Translations under genes and position numbers: made by a program | Notes under the pieces: generated by a model | What the model was told of the DNA's origin: nothing | What the model saw: only the letters and a program-made list of their open reading frames with translations | Databases searched by the model: none | Shown: piece after piece, positions 31,927 through 43,259 of the stretch | Position numbering within the stretch: the stretch's first letter is position 1 | Layout of the letters: every line of letters starts with the position of its first letter | Source of the DNA: Lindgomyces ingoldianus | Taxonomy: Eukaryota > Ascomycota > Dothideomycetes > Pleosporales > Lindgomycetaceae | Length of the DNA: 58,698 nt | Assembly: GCF_010093535.1 (NCBI RefSeq) | Contig: NW_022985235.1 | Span: 1-58,698 of the forward strand | Direction: 5' to 3'

Positions 31927-33424
31927 CTACTCCTCTTTTTATAAGCTAATAGTCTTTATCTATAGTATGTAGAAAATATTTAGAACTAATTTAAAACTAA
32001 TTTAAATAAAATATAATAAAGTATAACTTTTTAACTAAAAATTTATATTACTAAAAAAAAACTAGACTAAAGACCTAATACTAATATAATGCCTTTATTA
32101 TAATGTTTTTGTTTAGTAGTAACTAGTAGTGTAGTTGTTGTTAATATAGCAAATTTATTATTTATAGTAATAAGTGTTTACTTACTTTACTTATATAGTC
32201 TAGTTAATGTTATTAGTTTCTTTTTTAGCTATCTTTTAAATCTCTACTGCGTAGGTATTATTATGCACCTAAAATTCTATAGCTTAGTCTACTAACTAAT
32301 TATAGCATTAAAGAAAATTACTATACTGCTCTACCCCTCTTCTAGAGCCTCTTTAGAGGCGTTTTAAGTTATCTGCTTTTAGGCTGCCTACACTCTTACT
32401 TATAGCCTTTAAGTTAAGTTCTCTTATTAGTTTTTAATTTTTAAAAAAAATATTACACTTTATATAATAAAAAATATAACTTTATATAAATATAGTTTAA
32501 TACTACTAGAGTATAGTTTACTAACATGTGTGTAGGTTTTTTTTTATTATAAAAAGAAATTTCTAGTCCTTTAAAGCTATCTTAAGCTATAGGCAGCAGC
32601 CTAAAACATAAAAAGTAAGAAGAATAAAAAAAGACCTTTTAAAGCTATTTTAAAGTCTACCTAAAACTTAGTGTAAGTAGTGTAAGTTATAAAGAGCTAG
32701 AAAGCTAGGCTTTCTATAGCTAGTGTTTAGGTAGCCTTATTCTACTAAAGCACTAAGCTGCTCTATTAGGTTTTAGCCTTAAAAGCTTTAGTGTTTAACT
32801 TTTAGACAAACATTACAGCACTCTTAAGTAGCTAAGAATAAAGTAAAGGGGGTTTAAAAAAAGTCTAAAAAAAAAAAAAAAAAAAANNNNNNNNNNAAGA
32901 GTAAAGAAAAAAAAAGAAAAGTTTAAAAGTGTCTAATAGCTTACTGTTAGACCTCTCTAGCGTAATGTCTATAAAGTTATAATACTATTATATATAACTA
33001 TAAATTTACTTTTTACTTTTATACTTTATTATTTACTAAGTAATCTATGCCTTTTATACTAGCTTTAAAAGCCTTAATTTACTTTTATAAGGCTTTTAAA
33101 AGTCTTAGCTAATTTAAATACTTATTATAAAAAGCTTTTAGTTTATAAAAAGAACTTATAAAATTTAAAGCCTTATACTAGACTAAATTAAGGTTATATT
33201 TTACTTATTTTACTTAGTACTTAAGTGTTTTCTAGTAAAGCTTACTAGTAAGTATTTTCTTTACTTCTTACTTCTTTACTTTATTAATAGTAATTTTAGA
33301 GGGTTTTAAAGGTTTTTATTTTAGAAGCAGATTCTAAAGGTCTTTATAAAGTACATTTAGTATAAAAATGTTATGTATCTTTAACTCTAAAAGTAGCTTT
33401 AAGTAGTATAAGTTTCTAACTTAT
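31927..33424 (-). pseudogene. F2 3' internal region, mutated
   Basis: Colinear with F1 6728-8213. No domain is readable. TA at 33407-33408 is the unoccupied target of H. Confidence 0.5.
32887..32896. other. Assembly gap (10 N) at a poly-A run
   Basis: Ten N directly after an A run from about 32868; probably a sequencing or assembly break at the homopolymer. Confidence 0.95.
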
Positions 33425-34028
33425 TGTTACAGCCAACAGACCAACCGTAATAACCTAATTAGCTGTCCCACACAGCCCGAACAACGTCGGATGGAAGACG
33501 CTTAGCCCCGCGCTGAGCGAATCACGTGACAGGACGGATGAGGAATGGCTCCGGCTTTTAGACAAAAGCCTGGCGGAGTGCGTCATCTAATAAACAATGC
33601 AGGCTTGCAGGTTTGCAGGTTTGCAGGCAATGCAGGCTAGGTAGCATGCAAGCATGCAAGCATGCAAAGCATGCAAACCCCATGTATATAGTCTTAATCA
33701 CAACTATAGTTAGAAGGTTATAATTACTATTTAGTCTTTACCTACTTAATAGACTAAGAAGTATTAAAACCTTTATAAAGAGGACATTACTGCCTTGTAT
33801 ATCTTGCACTATATATACCTTCTTTCCTATCCTCACAGATTAGGTTTGCCAGCTCCCTATACAGCTGCTGGGCTAAACCACAACCTGCCTTCTTTATCCT
33901 GCTAGCCCTACACTTTTCTTAACAGACTGTACACTTAATCTAGCTAAGTTCTATCCCTTTACTGTTAACATCACTACAGGCTATTGTACTCCTAAAAATA
34001 CTATTTTACTAGAGTAAGAATTGTAACA
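33425..34028 (+). repeat. A 5' LTR
   Basis: The outer 250 or so bases are nearly unmutated; the inner end is mutated. It includes the short tandem motifs at 33597-33676. Confidence 0.95.
33597..33676. repeat. Short tandem GCAGGTTT / AGCATGCA units in A LTR
   Basis: Two adjoining 8-bp-type arrays, GCAGGYTT and AGCATGCA, the second self-complementary. The same array is at 40579-40657 in the other LTR, so it belongs to the element. Confidence 0.85.
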
Positions 34029-34049
34029 GTAATTACTACTACCTGCAAA

Positions 34050-35140
34050 GTATAGCTACTACCACCTTAGACATCAGCATAACAGGTGCTTTAGCTGCTA
34101 GCACTAGCTAGACCCCTACAGCAACTAAAGAAGCACAGAATTAGTAGATACTTTATCTCTAAAACAAGCTTAAACAGCTTAAACAACACCTCTAGCTATA
34201 AGCATAATAAAGGCCCTTAAACATTTATTAACTACAGGCTCTTTAGCTAGAAGTGGCTAACCTTAAAAATATTACTTAAGAAAAAACTAGTATTAAGTCT
34301 AAAAAGACCCTACGCCTAGCTCCCCTTAAGGCATTTAACAGCTCTGCTAAAGACCTAAAACCTTTTTTTATAAAGTGCCACCTCTACATGTAATATAATA
34401 AAGGTGCTTTTAAAATAAATAAAGAAATAATTTTATAAATAGGCCTACACTTAGAAGGATTACCTGCTATTTAGTTTTAGCCTTATGCTAATAACTAGAT
34501 AAACTATAAAGCAAATAACAAACCCCTACTACTAGAAACACAGAAGGTCTTTAGAAACTTTAACTTATTTAAAGTAGCCTTTACTATAATTTATAGGCTA
34601 GTTAACAAAGAAAAATAAGCAGTTAATAAAATAAACACCCTCTAACAAGGAAACAGCTTTATCTAGCAATACACAGCCTGCTTTAGGGAACTGCTTGCTA
34701 TTTGCAGATAAACTAATAAAAGGCTATAAAATAAATGTTTTATAAAAGGCTTTTAGAAATAATTAAAAACAAATTTACTTACATAAAAAAGCCTAAAAGC
34801 TTTAAAGATTATGTTAAAAAAGCACTTACTTATAATAAAAGACACGCTAAATAATGTAGTAAGAAAAAAAAAAGCTAGACAACTTTAAAACCTAACTAGT
34901 TTTAGAAAAAAAAGAAGACCTTATAGTTTAACAGTAAACCTATAGACCTTAGTTACACTAAGCATATGTGTAGCCTTTTAAAAAAAAAGAGCAGTACCTC
35001 TAGAAGCGTAAAGCTACCCCTAAATAAGAAATAAAAAAATAGCTTAAAAAGAAGGCATGTCTTAACTATAAAAAAGTAGGCTACTTCTATTAAAAATGCC
35101 TAGACTTTAAATAACTAGAAAATAAAGATAGCAGGTTAAC
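34050..35140 (+). pseudogene. A gag (broken)
   Basis: Capsid-type stretch APLKAFNSSAKDLKPFF and KCHLYM near 34320-34395. Zinc knuckle region KACLNYKKVGYFY near 35055-35100 (CCHC with Cys/His replaced by Tyr as G-to-A or C-to-T changes predict). Many TAA/TAG. Confidence 0.7.
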
Positions 35141-36299
35141 TATAAAAGCTATGTACATTAACAGAGGCCTTATAAGTAATAAAATATATAACAGGCTTAA
35201 TAAATAACTCTACTAGAGATGTAGAGCTAATTATAAATTCTCTAATTATCTAGTAGACTATTAGAAGGTAGAGGTCTAAAAAAGAGACAGTATCTCTAGA
35301 GCTATTAAACAAGCTGCAGTCTTTAAAAGATAGCAACACTTAATGCAAGTAGTTAACTATGTTAAAAACATAAAAATAAAAGAAAAATAATACTCTTTTA
35401 AACAAAACAGACTAAGAATTCTACTAAAAGAACTTAAATAAAGGTTTAAATAAGGAAATTACTAGAAATGTAGAGAATTCTATAACTATAACCTCTATAA
35501 AATAGGACTTTATAAAACAGCTCTTAATAATAACTACAACACTTATAAAATTATAAGAAAGATTGCTATAGTTTACTATAACATCTTAAATAAAAAAAAG
35601 TAATAAAAGTTTTTTAAAAATTTTTTAGTAAAAGGATAAAGTCTTAACTAGCACTTAACGCCTCTATAAACTCTAGCTCTATTAAAAGAATAACTAGACA
35701 CACTACCCCTAGCACTAGCAGTAATAAGAAAAGAGCTAGAGCAATAACAAATTTATAGATACTGTATCCTCTGTAGAAGCAAAAGGCATAATGCCTACTA
35801 TTACAAATATAAGAACTACCCCCTACAGATAATCTAAACAAAAGAATACCTCTAATAGGCCTAAGTGTAACCTATTTCTATCTGCACTAACCTTAAACAA
35901 TGTCTATACACGTAGTACCTTTATATAAACAAGTACTGCTCTTAACACTAGTTAACTAAGCATTAAGCTAGCTAGTAGCTAATAGGTGCATAAAAAAGCA
36001 AAAGGTTTACTAACACCCTAATAAAATTAGCAACAACATGTAAAATGCTAAACTGCTAGCATTATAGCACAGGACTGCCACACAAAAAGAAGCCTTAGAC
36101 TAAGTGTAAAAACGCCTCTAACTGCGCCTTTTACTACTTTTAATAGAAAGCTAACTAACAGAACAATTAGCTCCTGTACTACTATAGAGTAGAAAGTATT
36201 AACTGCCTAGTAGATAACTATATAGTAAAAAATTACTAATAATTTAAAATTACAGCTAACAGAATAGACAAGTAAATACATAGTCTCTTAAGTGTAGAA

Positions 36300-39200
36300 G
36301 AAGACAACTCTAGCATAAATTATAACAAAGTTTACTATAACATAAAAGTCTTAGTAGTAGTAGAATAAGGGTTAGGTAGAAGCCTAACAGCTAACTGCAC
36401 ACTTAAATTCTCTAAAGGAATAGTATGTAAAGGCCTTGCGCTAATTAACAGTAGATGCACGTTCTTAGCAATTAACTCTTAATAAGTTAAGAATTATAAG
36501 ATACTTTATAAAATAAAAAAACAACTTTTTTAAGTATCTTTAGCTAACACATCTTTAATTAAATATAGCAGAGGAAAAATCTGCCTAGAAACTAAGAAAG
36601 TAACCTTAAGAACTAATATAACAACTAACTAGATATCCCTAAGTATACTACTACTTAGAGGAAAATACTAAATTATACTAGGCTATAATTAGCTCTATTA
36701 ACATAACTCTAAGATAGATTAAAAAACTATAGCAATAAAAGTTATAGCTAAGCACGCGCAGGCAATACAACTAACTAAACTCTAGAGCTTCCCTTGTTAA
36801 GAACTAAAAGCACGCGCTATCTACATAATAAAAAAAGAATTAAAGAAAGTCTCTTTTAAAGAATTTAAGAAGAAGAGAGATCTAAACTAGGTAGAAATCT
36901 ACTAAATTATAGAAAAACCTAGAAAAGAACTCCTAGAAGAATACTACAGCTATAAGGATATGTTTATAACTTTTAAAGATCTAGAAGAACTACCCCTACA
37001 CTAGCCTTAGGACTATGTAATTAACCTTAAGCCTAATCCCTAACTAAAGATACATAAGCTATGTCCCCTTACAGCAGCCTAGAAAGAGGCCCTACAAGAA
37101 TATATAAACTGCATGTTAGCAAGAGGTTATATTAGAGAATGTAAAAGCCCTATAGCATTAGCAGTAGTCTTTGCAAAGAAAAAGAATAGAAAGGTTAAAG
37201 TCTACTAAGACTACAAAACTCTTAATAAGAACACTATAAGGGATTAGTTTCCCCTTTCTATTATTTAGAATATTATAAACTAGTTAAAAGGAACTAAGCA
37301 CTTTACTAAGTTTAACGTTTAGGATAGATTTAATAAGATAAAGATAAAAAAAGGATATAAATAGATAATAGCTTTTAAAACTTTATAGGCTTTTTATAAG
37401 CTTCTAGTTATGCTATTTAGACTTACTAACACTCTTATAACTTTCTAAAAAGTAATTAACATAGCTTTTAACTTATACTTAGACATCTTTGTCCTAGTAT
37501 ATCTAGACAACATTCTTATATACACAAAAGGAGACAAACTAGACTATGTAATAAAAGTATAAATAGTACTAGACAAACTTTAAAAATACAGGCTCTATCT
37601 ACAGCTAGAAAAATGCAAATTTAATGTATAAAAAATAGACTACTTTAGATTTATTATTAATAAAAAAGAAATAAAGATAGACTCTGCTAAAGTAAGTAAG
37701 GTACTTAAGTAGCTAACGCTAGAAACTATTATAGAAATTAAAGGATTTTTAGGCCTTACTAGCTATGTATAAAGAATAATTAAGGATTACTTAAAAATTG
37801 CGCTACCCCTTATAAATGCTACTTTAAAAGAGAGAGCTACCTAGAAATTCTAATAAACTACAGAAATAGAAAAAGCTTTTTAAAAGTTAAAATAAATAAT
37901 AACAAGCTACTCTATCCTTAGAATGTATAACTTAACGCTAAAAATAAAAGTGCACACTAATGCTTCCTTAAGAGCTAAGGAAGCAGCACTTTCTTAAAAA
38001 TAAGAAAATAGTTAATAGCATCTAGTAGCCTACTACTTAGCAAAGTTTGCACTATTAGAGCAAAAGTATACTATCTCTAATAAAAAATTAAAAGCTATAG
38101 TTAATGTATGCAAGAACTAGGAGGTTAAGCTTTAGAGCCTTAGCTAGCAGTTTATAATTTTTACTAACTATGTAAACCTTATTACTTTTCTTACTACTAA
38201 AAAACTCTGACTAATGCATGTATAATAGGCTATAAAACTTGCTTAATTTAATTTTATTATTAAACATGTGGCTAAGAGTAGTAACTAACAGGTAGACACC
38301 CTAAGCAGACGCGCTAATTACTTTAAAAAAATATAAAAAATATAAAAAAATATATAATCTTTAAAGAAACTCTAGATAGACTAATTTATAAAGGACTAAA
38401 CTAAGAGGAACTACTATGCTCCGTTATAATAGTTAAATAAGAATAGAAGAACCTAATAAAAGAATATTATAAGGCTTCTATGTTTAGAGATCTAGGCATA
38501 GAATTACTACAAAAAAAGATTAAAAATGCTATACTTTAAAAAATACCCTAACTAAAGCATCTATGTACTAAGGTTCTGTAGGAGTGTAACATTTGCAATA
38601 AAAATAACTTACAGCGCTATAAACCCTACAGACTACTCTAACTAATTACAGCGCTAAGCTAACTATAGACTATAATAACTATAGATTTTATTACTAGACT
38701 ACTACTATTATAAAAACCTAGCATAGAAAGACTATGCAACATAATTACATAAGTTATTAATAAAACCACTAAATTTGTTTACTTATAGCTATTAAAAAAA
38801 GCATTATAGCTAAAAAATTTATGTTTAAATTAAAAAAAAATGTCTTAGCTACTTACAGCTACTCTAAGGTTATTATCTTTAACTATAATAAATTATTTAC
38901 TAGCAAATTTTAGGCAGCAGTAGTTAAACACCTAGAAATTAACTATAAGCTTTCTACTGCCTACTACTTATAAATAGACAGACAAATAGAAAGAGTAAAC
39001 GCAGAAGTAGAAAAGTATCTGCGTAAATACATATTATATAAATAAACTAACTAGGCAGAATAGCTACTAATAGCATAATTTGCTATTAATACTATAGAAT
39101 TAGCTATAACTAAAGAAACCCTGTATAAAGCAAATTTAGATACTCTTTATAATATAAGCTTTAAGGCTTATAACTAACAGACCTTTTAGAAGCTATAAAC

Positions 39201-39660
39201 TGCATAACTAGACTTTTAGAACTGCACTAGAAACTTACTAGAAAAGCGTAGTTAGCTTAAGAAGCTATAGAAAAGGCAGTAAATAAAAAAAAATAACTAG
39301 CACTAGAAATACACTTTAATAATTATGTGTATTTAAACATAAAGAACCTTAAAACACTAAGACCCTCTAGGAAGCTAGCTAAAAAGCGTATAAAACCTTA
39401 CAGAGTTATACAAACATGCCCTAGCATCTGCAAACTTAAGCTACTAAAAGAAATAAAGATACACCCCTAGTTTTATATCTTTAAGCTTAAACTTGCGCCT
39501 AAGACTATTCTACTTACAACTACTAGATAAAAGGAAAAAGAAAAAGAATATAAAGTAGAATAAATTTTAGACTATTAAAGTAACAAGTACTTAGTAAAAT
39601 AGAAAAGATAGCTTACTAGTAAAAACACTTAGGAATCTATTAAGAACCTAAAGAATGCCC
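36300..39660 (+). pseudogene. A pol: protease, RT, RNase H, integrase, chromodomain (broken)
   Basis: Protease ALINSRCTFLAIN near 36440 (DSG read NSR). RT: ALAVVFAKKK, DYKTLNKNTIRD near 37170-37240 and VYLDNILIYT at about 37497 (Asp to Asn). RNase H: KVHTNASLRAKEA near 37950 (TDAS read TNAS). Integrase: CNICNK near 38590, TITIDFITRL near 38675 and the region to 39450. Chromodomain: ILDY, NKYLVK and LTSKNT near 39555-39640. Gypsy/chromovirus order is clear; every block contains TAA or TAG in place of Gln/Trp. Confidence 0.9.
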
Positions 39661-39779
39661 CTTAGGCTCTTTATAAATACCTAGAGTCTCTTCTAAATAA
39701 AACTACCTAGAAGAAAGCTCTTTAGACTAAAAAACACTATTATTAGTTAAAACTGCAGCAGCATTAGCTAGCTGCAATG

Positions 39780-40153
39780 TAAAAAACCTGCAACCCTTTA
39801 ACATAGGTTAAGAAGGAGGAAGACCTGCTGCTTCTGCCTTAAGCGCTTTAAGCTTATATAGAGATAAAAAGTCTCTTTTTAGATATTTTGCCTTTTAATT
39901 TTTTAAAACTTTTAGCTGCTTATAAACCCTTTTCTAATAAGCATTAAAAGACTCTAAACGTGTAAAAGACTCCTGCTGCCTTTTTAAAAACTCTTTTTTT
40001 TTTACGCAGCTTATCCTTTTAAACTGCCTCTAGCTTAGCTAGCAGCCTTTTGCGTTCCTGCTCTAGACAATTCTAGGCTGTGTTAGACATAAAAGCATTA
40101 TAATAACTACCTTTTTGCACACACTTTACACACTTGTCTAATAACAAGGACAT
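39780..40153 (-). pseudogene. A antisense Cys-rich ORF
   Basis: Minus strand from ATG at 40153: MSLLLDKCVKCVQKGSYYNA, then FMSNTA and a basic/acidic helical stretch (ERKRLLAKLEAV, KDKLRKKKRVFKKAAG) that looks coiled-coil-like, ending in a Ser-rich region near 39850. TAA/TAG interruptions fit mutated Gln/Trp. It is homologous to the antisense frame of B, at the same place between chromodomain and 3' LTR. The third Cys of the motif reads Tyr here. Function unknown. Confidence 0.55.
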
Positions 40154-40406
40154 TGCATAAAAGGACCTACTTAAACAGTAAGCACTATACAGACACATCT
40201 TTATATAATAAAGAGGATTAAGATAAGTAACAGTGCAAAGATAACAGGCAGCAGTAGAAGAACAAGAAACCTAGTAAAGCATAGTTAAAAAGGTTTAACA
40301 TTAGGCTAGCCTTTAAAGAAGGATATACACTAGCTAAAAAGAAAATCTAACACTTATAATAAAAAGAATATAACAGCAAGGACGCTAACTAGGAGGAAAG
40401 CCTACG

Positions 40407-41010
40407 TGTTATAGCTAATAGACTAACTATAATAACCTAATTAGCTGTCCCACACAGCCTAAACAATGTTAGATAGAAGACGCTTAGCCCTGCGCTAAGC
40501 AAATCATGTAACAGGACAGATAAGAAATAGCTCTAGCTTTTAAATAAAAGCCTAGCAGAGTGCGTTATCTAATAAATAATGCAGGCTTGCAGGTTTGTAG
40601 GTTTGCAGGCAATGCAGGCTAGGTAGCATGCAAGCATGCAAGCATGCAAAGCATGCCAACCCTATGTATATAGTCTTAATTACAACCACAGTTAGAAGGT
40701 TGTAATTACTATTTAGTCTTTACCTACTTAATAGACTAAAAGGCATTAAAACTTTTATAAAAAGGACATTACTGCCTTATATATCTTGCACTATATATAC
40801 CTTCTTTCCTATTCTTACAGATTAGGTTTGCTAGCTCTCTATACAGCTGCTAGGCTAAACTACAACCTGCCTTTTTTATCCTGCTAGCCCTACACTCTGC
40901 TTAACGGACTGTACACCTGATCTAGCTAAGTCCTATCCCTTCACTGTTAACATCACCACAGGCCGTTGTACTCCTGAAAATACCATTTCGCTAGAGTAAG
41001 GATTGTAACA
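40407..41010 (+). repeat. A 3' LTR
   Basis: The inner start is mutated (TGTTATAGCTAATAG); the last 100 or so bases are clean (ACACCTGATC, CACCACAGGCCG, TTTCGCTAG), opposite to the 5' LTR. Confidence 0.95.
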
Positions 41011-41015
41011 CTTAT

Positions 41016-42551
41016 TTAAGTACTTTAAAAAGGCTTTTTTATTATTTAGATAGTTTTTAGCTAGGTCTTTAAACAGCTAAGTTCTTAGTATTTAAGTAGA
41101 CTATGTTACTAACTTTCTAGTTAACTAGCTAGTAGTAGTAGTTAACTATAGTTTATATCTAATTTTAGGCCTTTTTTATATAGGTCTTAGCTAACTTCTA
41201 GGCTGCATGCATGCAGGTTGCTAATGCTAAGGCATTCTTATAATTTAGCTTGTCTATAGCTGTAATAGGTTTTATAAAATGTTTCTAGTTTTAGCTTTAA
41301 CATAGTTTAGAGCTATATAAGACTTAATATAAAGACATTTTAATTATTACATAAGGCAAGGTTATCTAAGCCTAATTAATTAGAGGCAGTAAAGAACTCT
41401 AGTTATTTTAGTAAAAAAATATAAAAAGCCTTAGTCTTTAATTAATATACTTATTTATAATCTTTATTTAGCTATGTATTTCTTTATAATAGGTAGTAAA
41501 AAGCTTAAATTTTATGCCTAAAATTTAATAAAATTTAGACTAGAAACTAGATATAAACTAAAGTCCCTAGTTAAAAATAATAGTTTTAGGTGTATAGCTA
41601 AAATAGTACACTTATTAAATAAATAAGAAAGCTATTTTTTAGGCGTTAATTATTTTATAGCAAGGAATAAAAATAGCTTATTTAAATTTATAATTAATTA
41701 TAACTATAATCTAGTTATAACTAGACTTATTTTTAAAAAAGTTCTTAAAGTTAATACACAAGTGCTATATTAGTTAATTAAGGATTAAAAAAAAGTAAAT
41801 AAACTCTAGAGTTTAGGCTTGTTTTAGATAATCTTTATAATAAAAAAGGTAATTCTATATATATTATTTATAAGTAGCCTCTATACTCTTCTAGTAGTAC
41901 TTTTAGAACAGTAACTAATAGGTTTTAGTAGCACTAAGGTGTGCTAAAGATACTTAATTATAAACTTTTTAAATAAGTTAAGTACACAGCAGCAAGTCTA
42001 CTAAAACACCTAAATAGTTAGTATAAAGAAGTAGTCTATTTCCTATCTAATAATAGTAGAGTAAAAGTTTTTACTTTTATATAAAAAAAGCTTAATTTTT
42101 TTTAAAGTAATATGTTAATTAATTCTAAAAAATTTAAAAACATAACTTAGTTTAGTTTTTTTATAATATTTAGTAAATTTGCTTAAGTTATTATTTAAGT
42201 AATATAGTACTAGGCTAATTTCTTGTTAATTTAAGAGTAAAGTTAGTGTAGTCTAAGTAAAACCTTTAATTAGTTATTAGTTTAAGCTGCTTTTAAATTT
42301 TCTACATCTTATTTATAATAGCTAAGAATGTCTGCTCTAGTGTTATTCTTACTAGAGGTGTACTTAATTTAGAAGTAAACCTAAGTTAACTTTTTAGCTT
42401 AATAGACCTAATAAGCATTTAGCACCTTTATTATTATAAAGTACTTTAATAACTAATAATTAGTATATACTAGAGTGCTTATTATTATAGATATAAGCTT
42501 AGCTTTTTATTATTTAAACACAGTAATAATTATAAATAGCTTCTTATTATG
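41016..42551 (-). pseudogene. F2 integrase/RNase H region, mutated
   Basis: Colinear with F1 10099-13462 minus element I. It provides the empty TA for I (42205-42206) and for J (42537-42538). No domain nameable. Confidence 0.5.
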
Positions 42552-42556
42552 TATTT

Positions 42557-42836
42557 TGTCTGTACGCAGCAGCAGCGTCACGGTCTGGATACAAGCGATC
42601 GCGCACGAGCAGGACCACGTATCTATGTCACATGATGCTTGTGCGCGAACCTCTGTGCGCAAACATCTAGATATCCCCCTTTTTCTCTGTATAGAGGAAA
42701 GATAAGAGCAATAAAACTAGAAACATGTTACCTTTACCTTACCTACTTTATACACTATGCACACTGTACACTACTCTTACTTTTACTACTTAAGTGCTTA
42801 TACTATAAGTAGCTAGCTATTAGAGCCTATTTAATA
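42557..42836 (+). repeat. E 5' LTR
   Basis: The first 115 bases are unmutated and CpG-rich (GCGTCACGG, GCGATCGCGCACG); the rest is mutated. It contains a CTCTGTATAGAGG palindrome and a TATA-like word near 42800. Confidence 0.9.
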
Positions 42837-42884
42837 CTAATTAGTAGTTAATTTAATTAACTATAAGTTAGTAAAAGTAATAAT

Positions 42885-43255
42885 AAAGTACTTATACTTT
42901 ATAAAGTACTTATACTTTATAAAGTACTTTATTTTATTACTTATTCTTTAGAAAGAGTAATAATAAAGCACTTACACTTTATAAAGTACTTTATTTAGTT
43001 ACTTATTTTTTAAAATAGCAGATTAATTTTTTACATTATATAGTAAGCTCTACTACTATATAAAGTAAAAAGAAGATAGTGTAAGACACACACTAAAGCT
43101 ATTAAAGCTATACAACTTAGTAGCTAGATAATAGCTAATTAATCCTTTACATTATACAGCAAGCTCTGCTACTGTATAAAGTAAGAAGGAGATAGTGTAA
43201 GGCGCACACTAAAGCTATTAAAGCTGTATAACCTAGTAGCTAGATAACAGCAGTA
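42885..43255. repeat. Tandem repeats in the copia leader
   Basis: An 18-bp unit (AAAGTACTTATACTTTAT) occurs about 2.5 times at 42885-42938. A longer unit with a 116-bp period (about 43020-43135 and 43136-43250) occurs twice; its second copy is less mutated. Together they fill the untranslated leader between the LTR and gag. Confidence 0.8.
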
Positions 43256-43259
43256 CCTG

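Larger units (their letters stand above)
33425..41010 (+). mobile_element. A, full-length chromodomain gypsy element
   Basis: 7,586 bp. LTRs of 604 bp (33425-34028, 40407-41010), TGTTACAGCC...ATTGTAACA. Perfect TSD CTTAT (33420-33424, 41011-41015); F1 has the free target at 10094-10098. The purine tract AGGAGGAAAG precedes the 3' LTR. Gag, protease, RT, RNase H, integrase, chromodomain and an antisense ORF are in the same order as in B, but the LTRs are unrelated in most of their length. Confidence 0.95.

Noticed and set aside
33597..33676. CRISPR-like or regulatory repeat array
   Set aside because: Short 8-bp units without spacers, conserved in both LTRs of A; just part of the LTR.
42475..42705. 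76-codon ORF on the plus strand
   Set aside because: It starts in F2 and runs into the copia E LTR; created by insertion. A similar frame at 13399-13650 runs into the J TIR.
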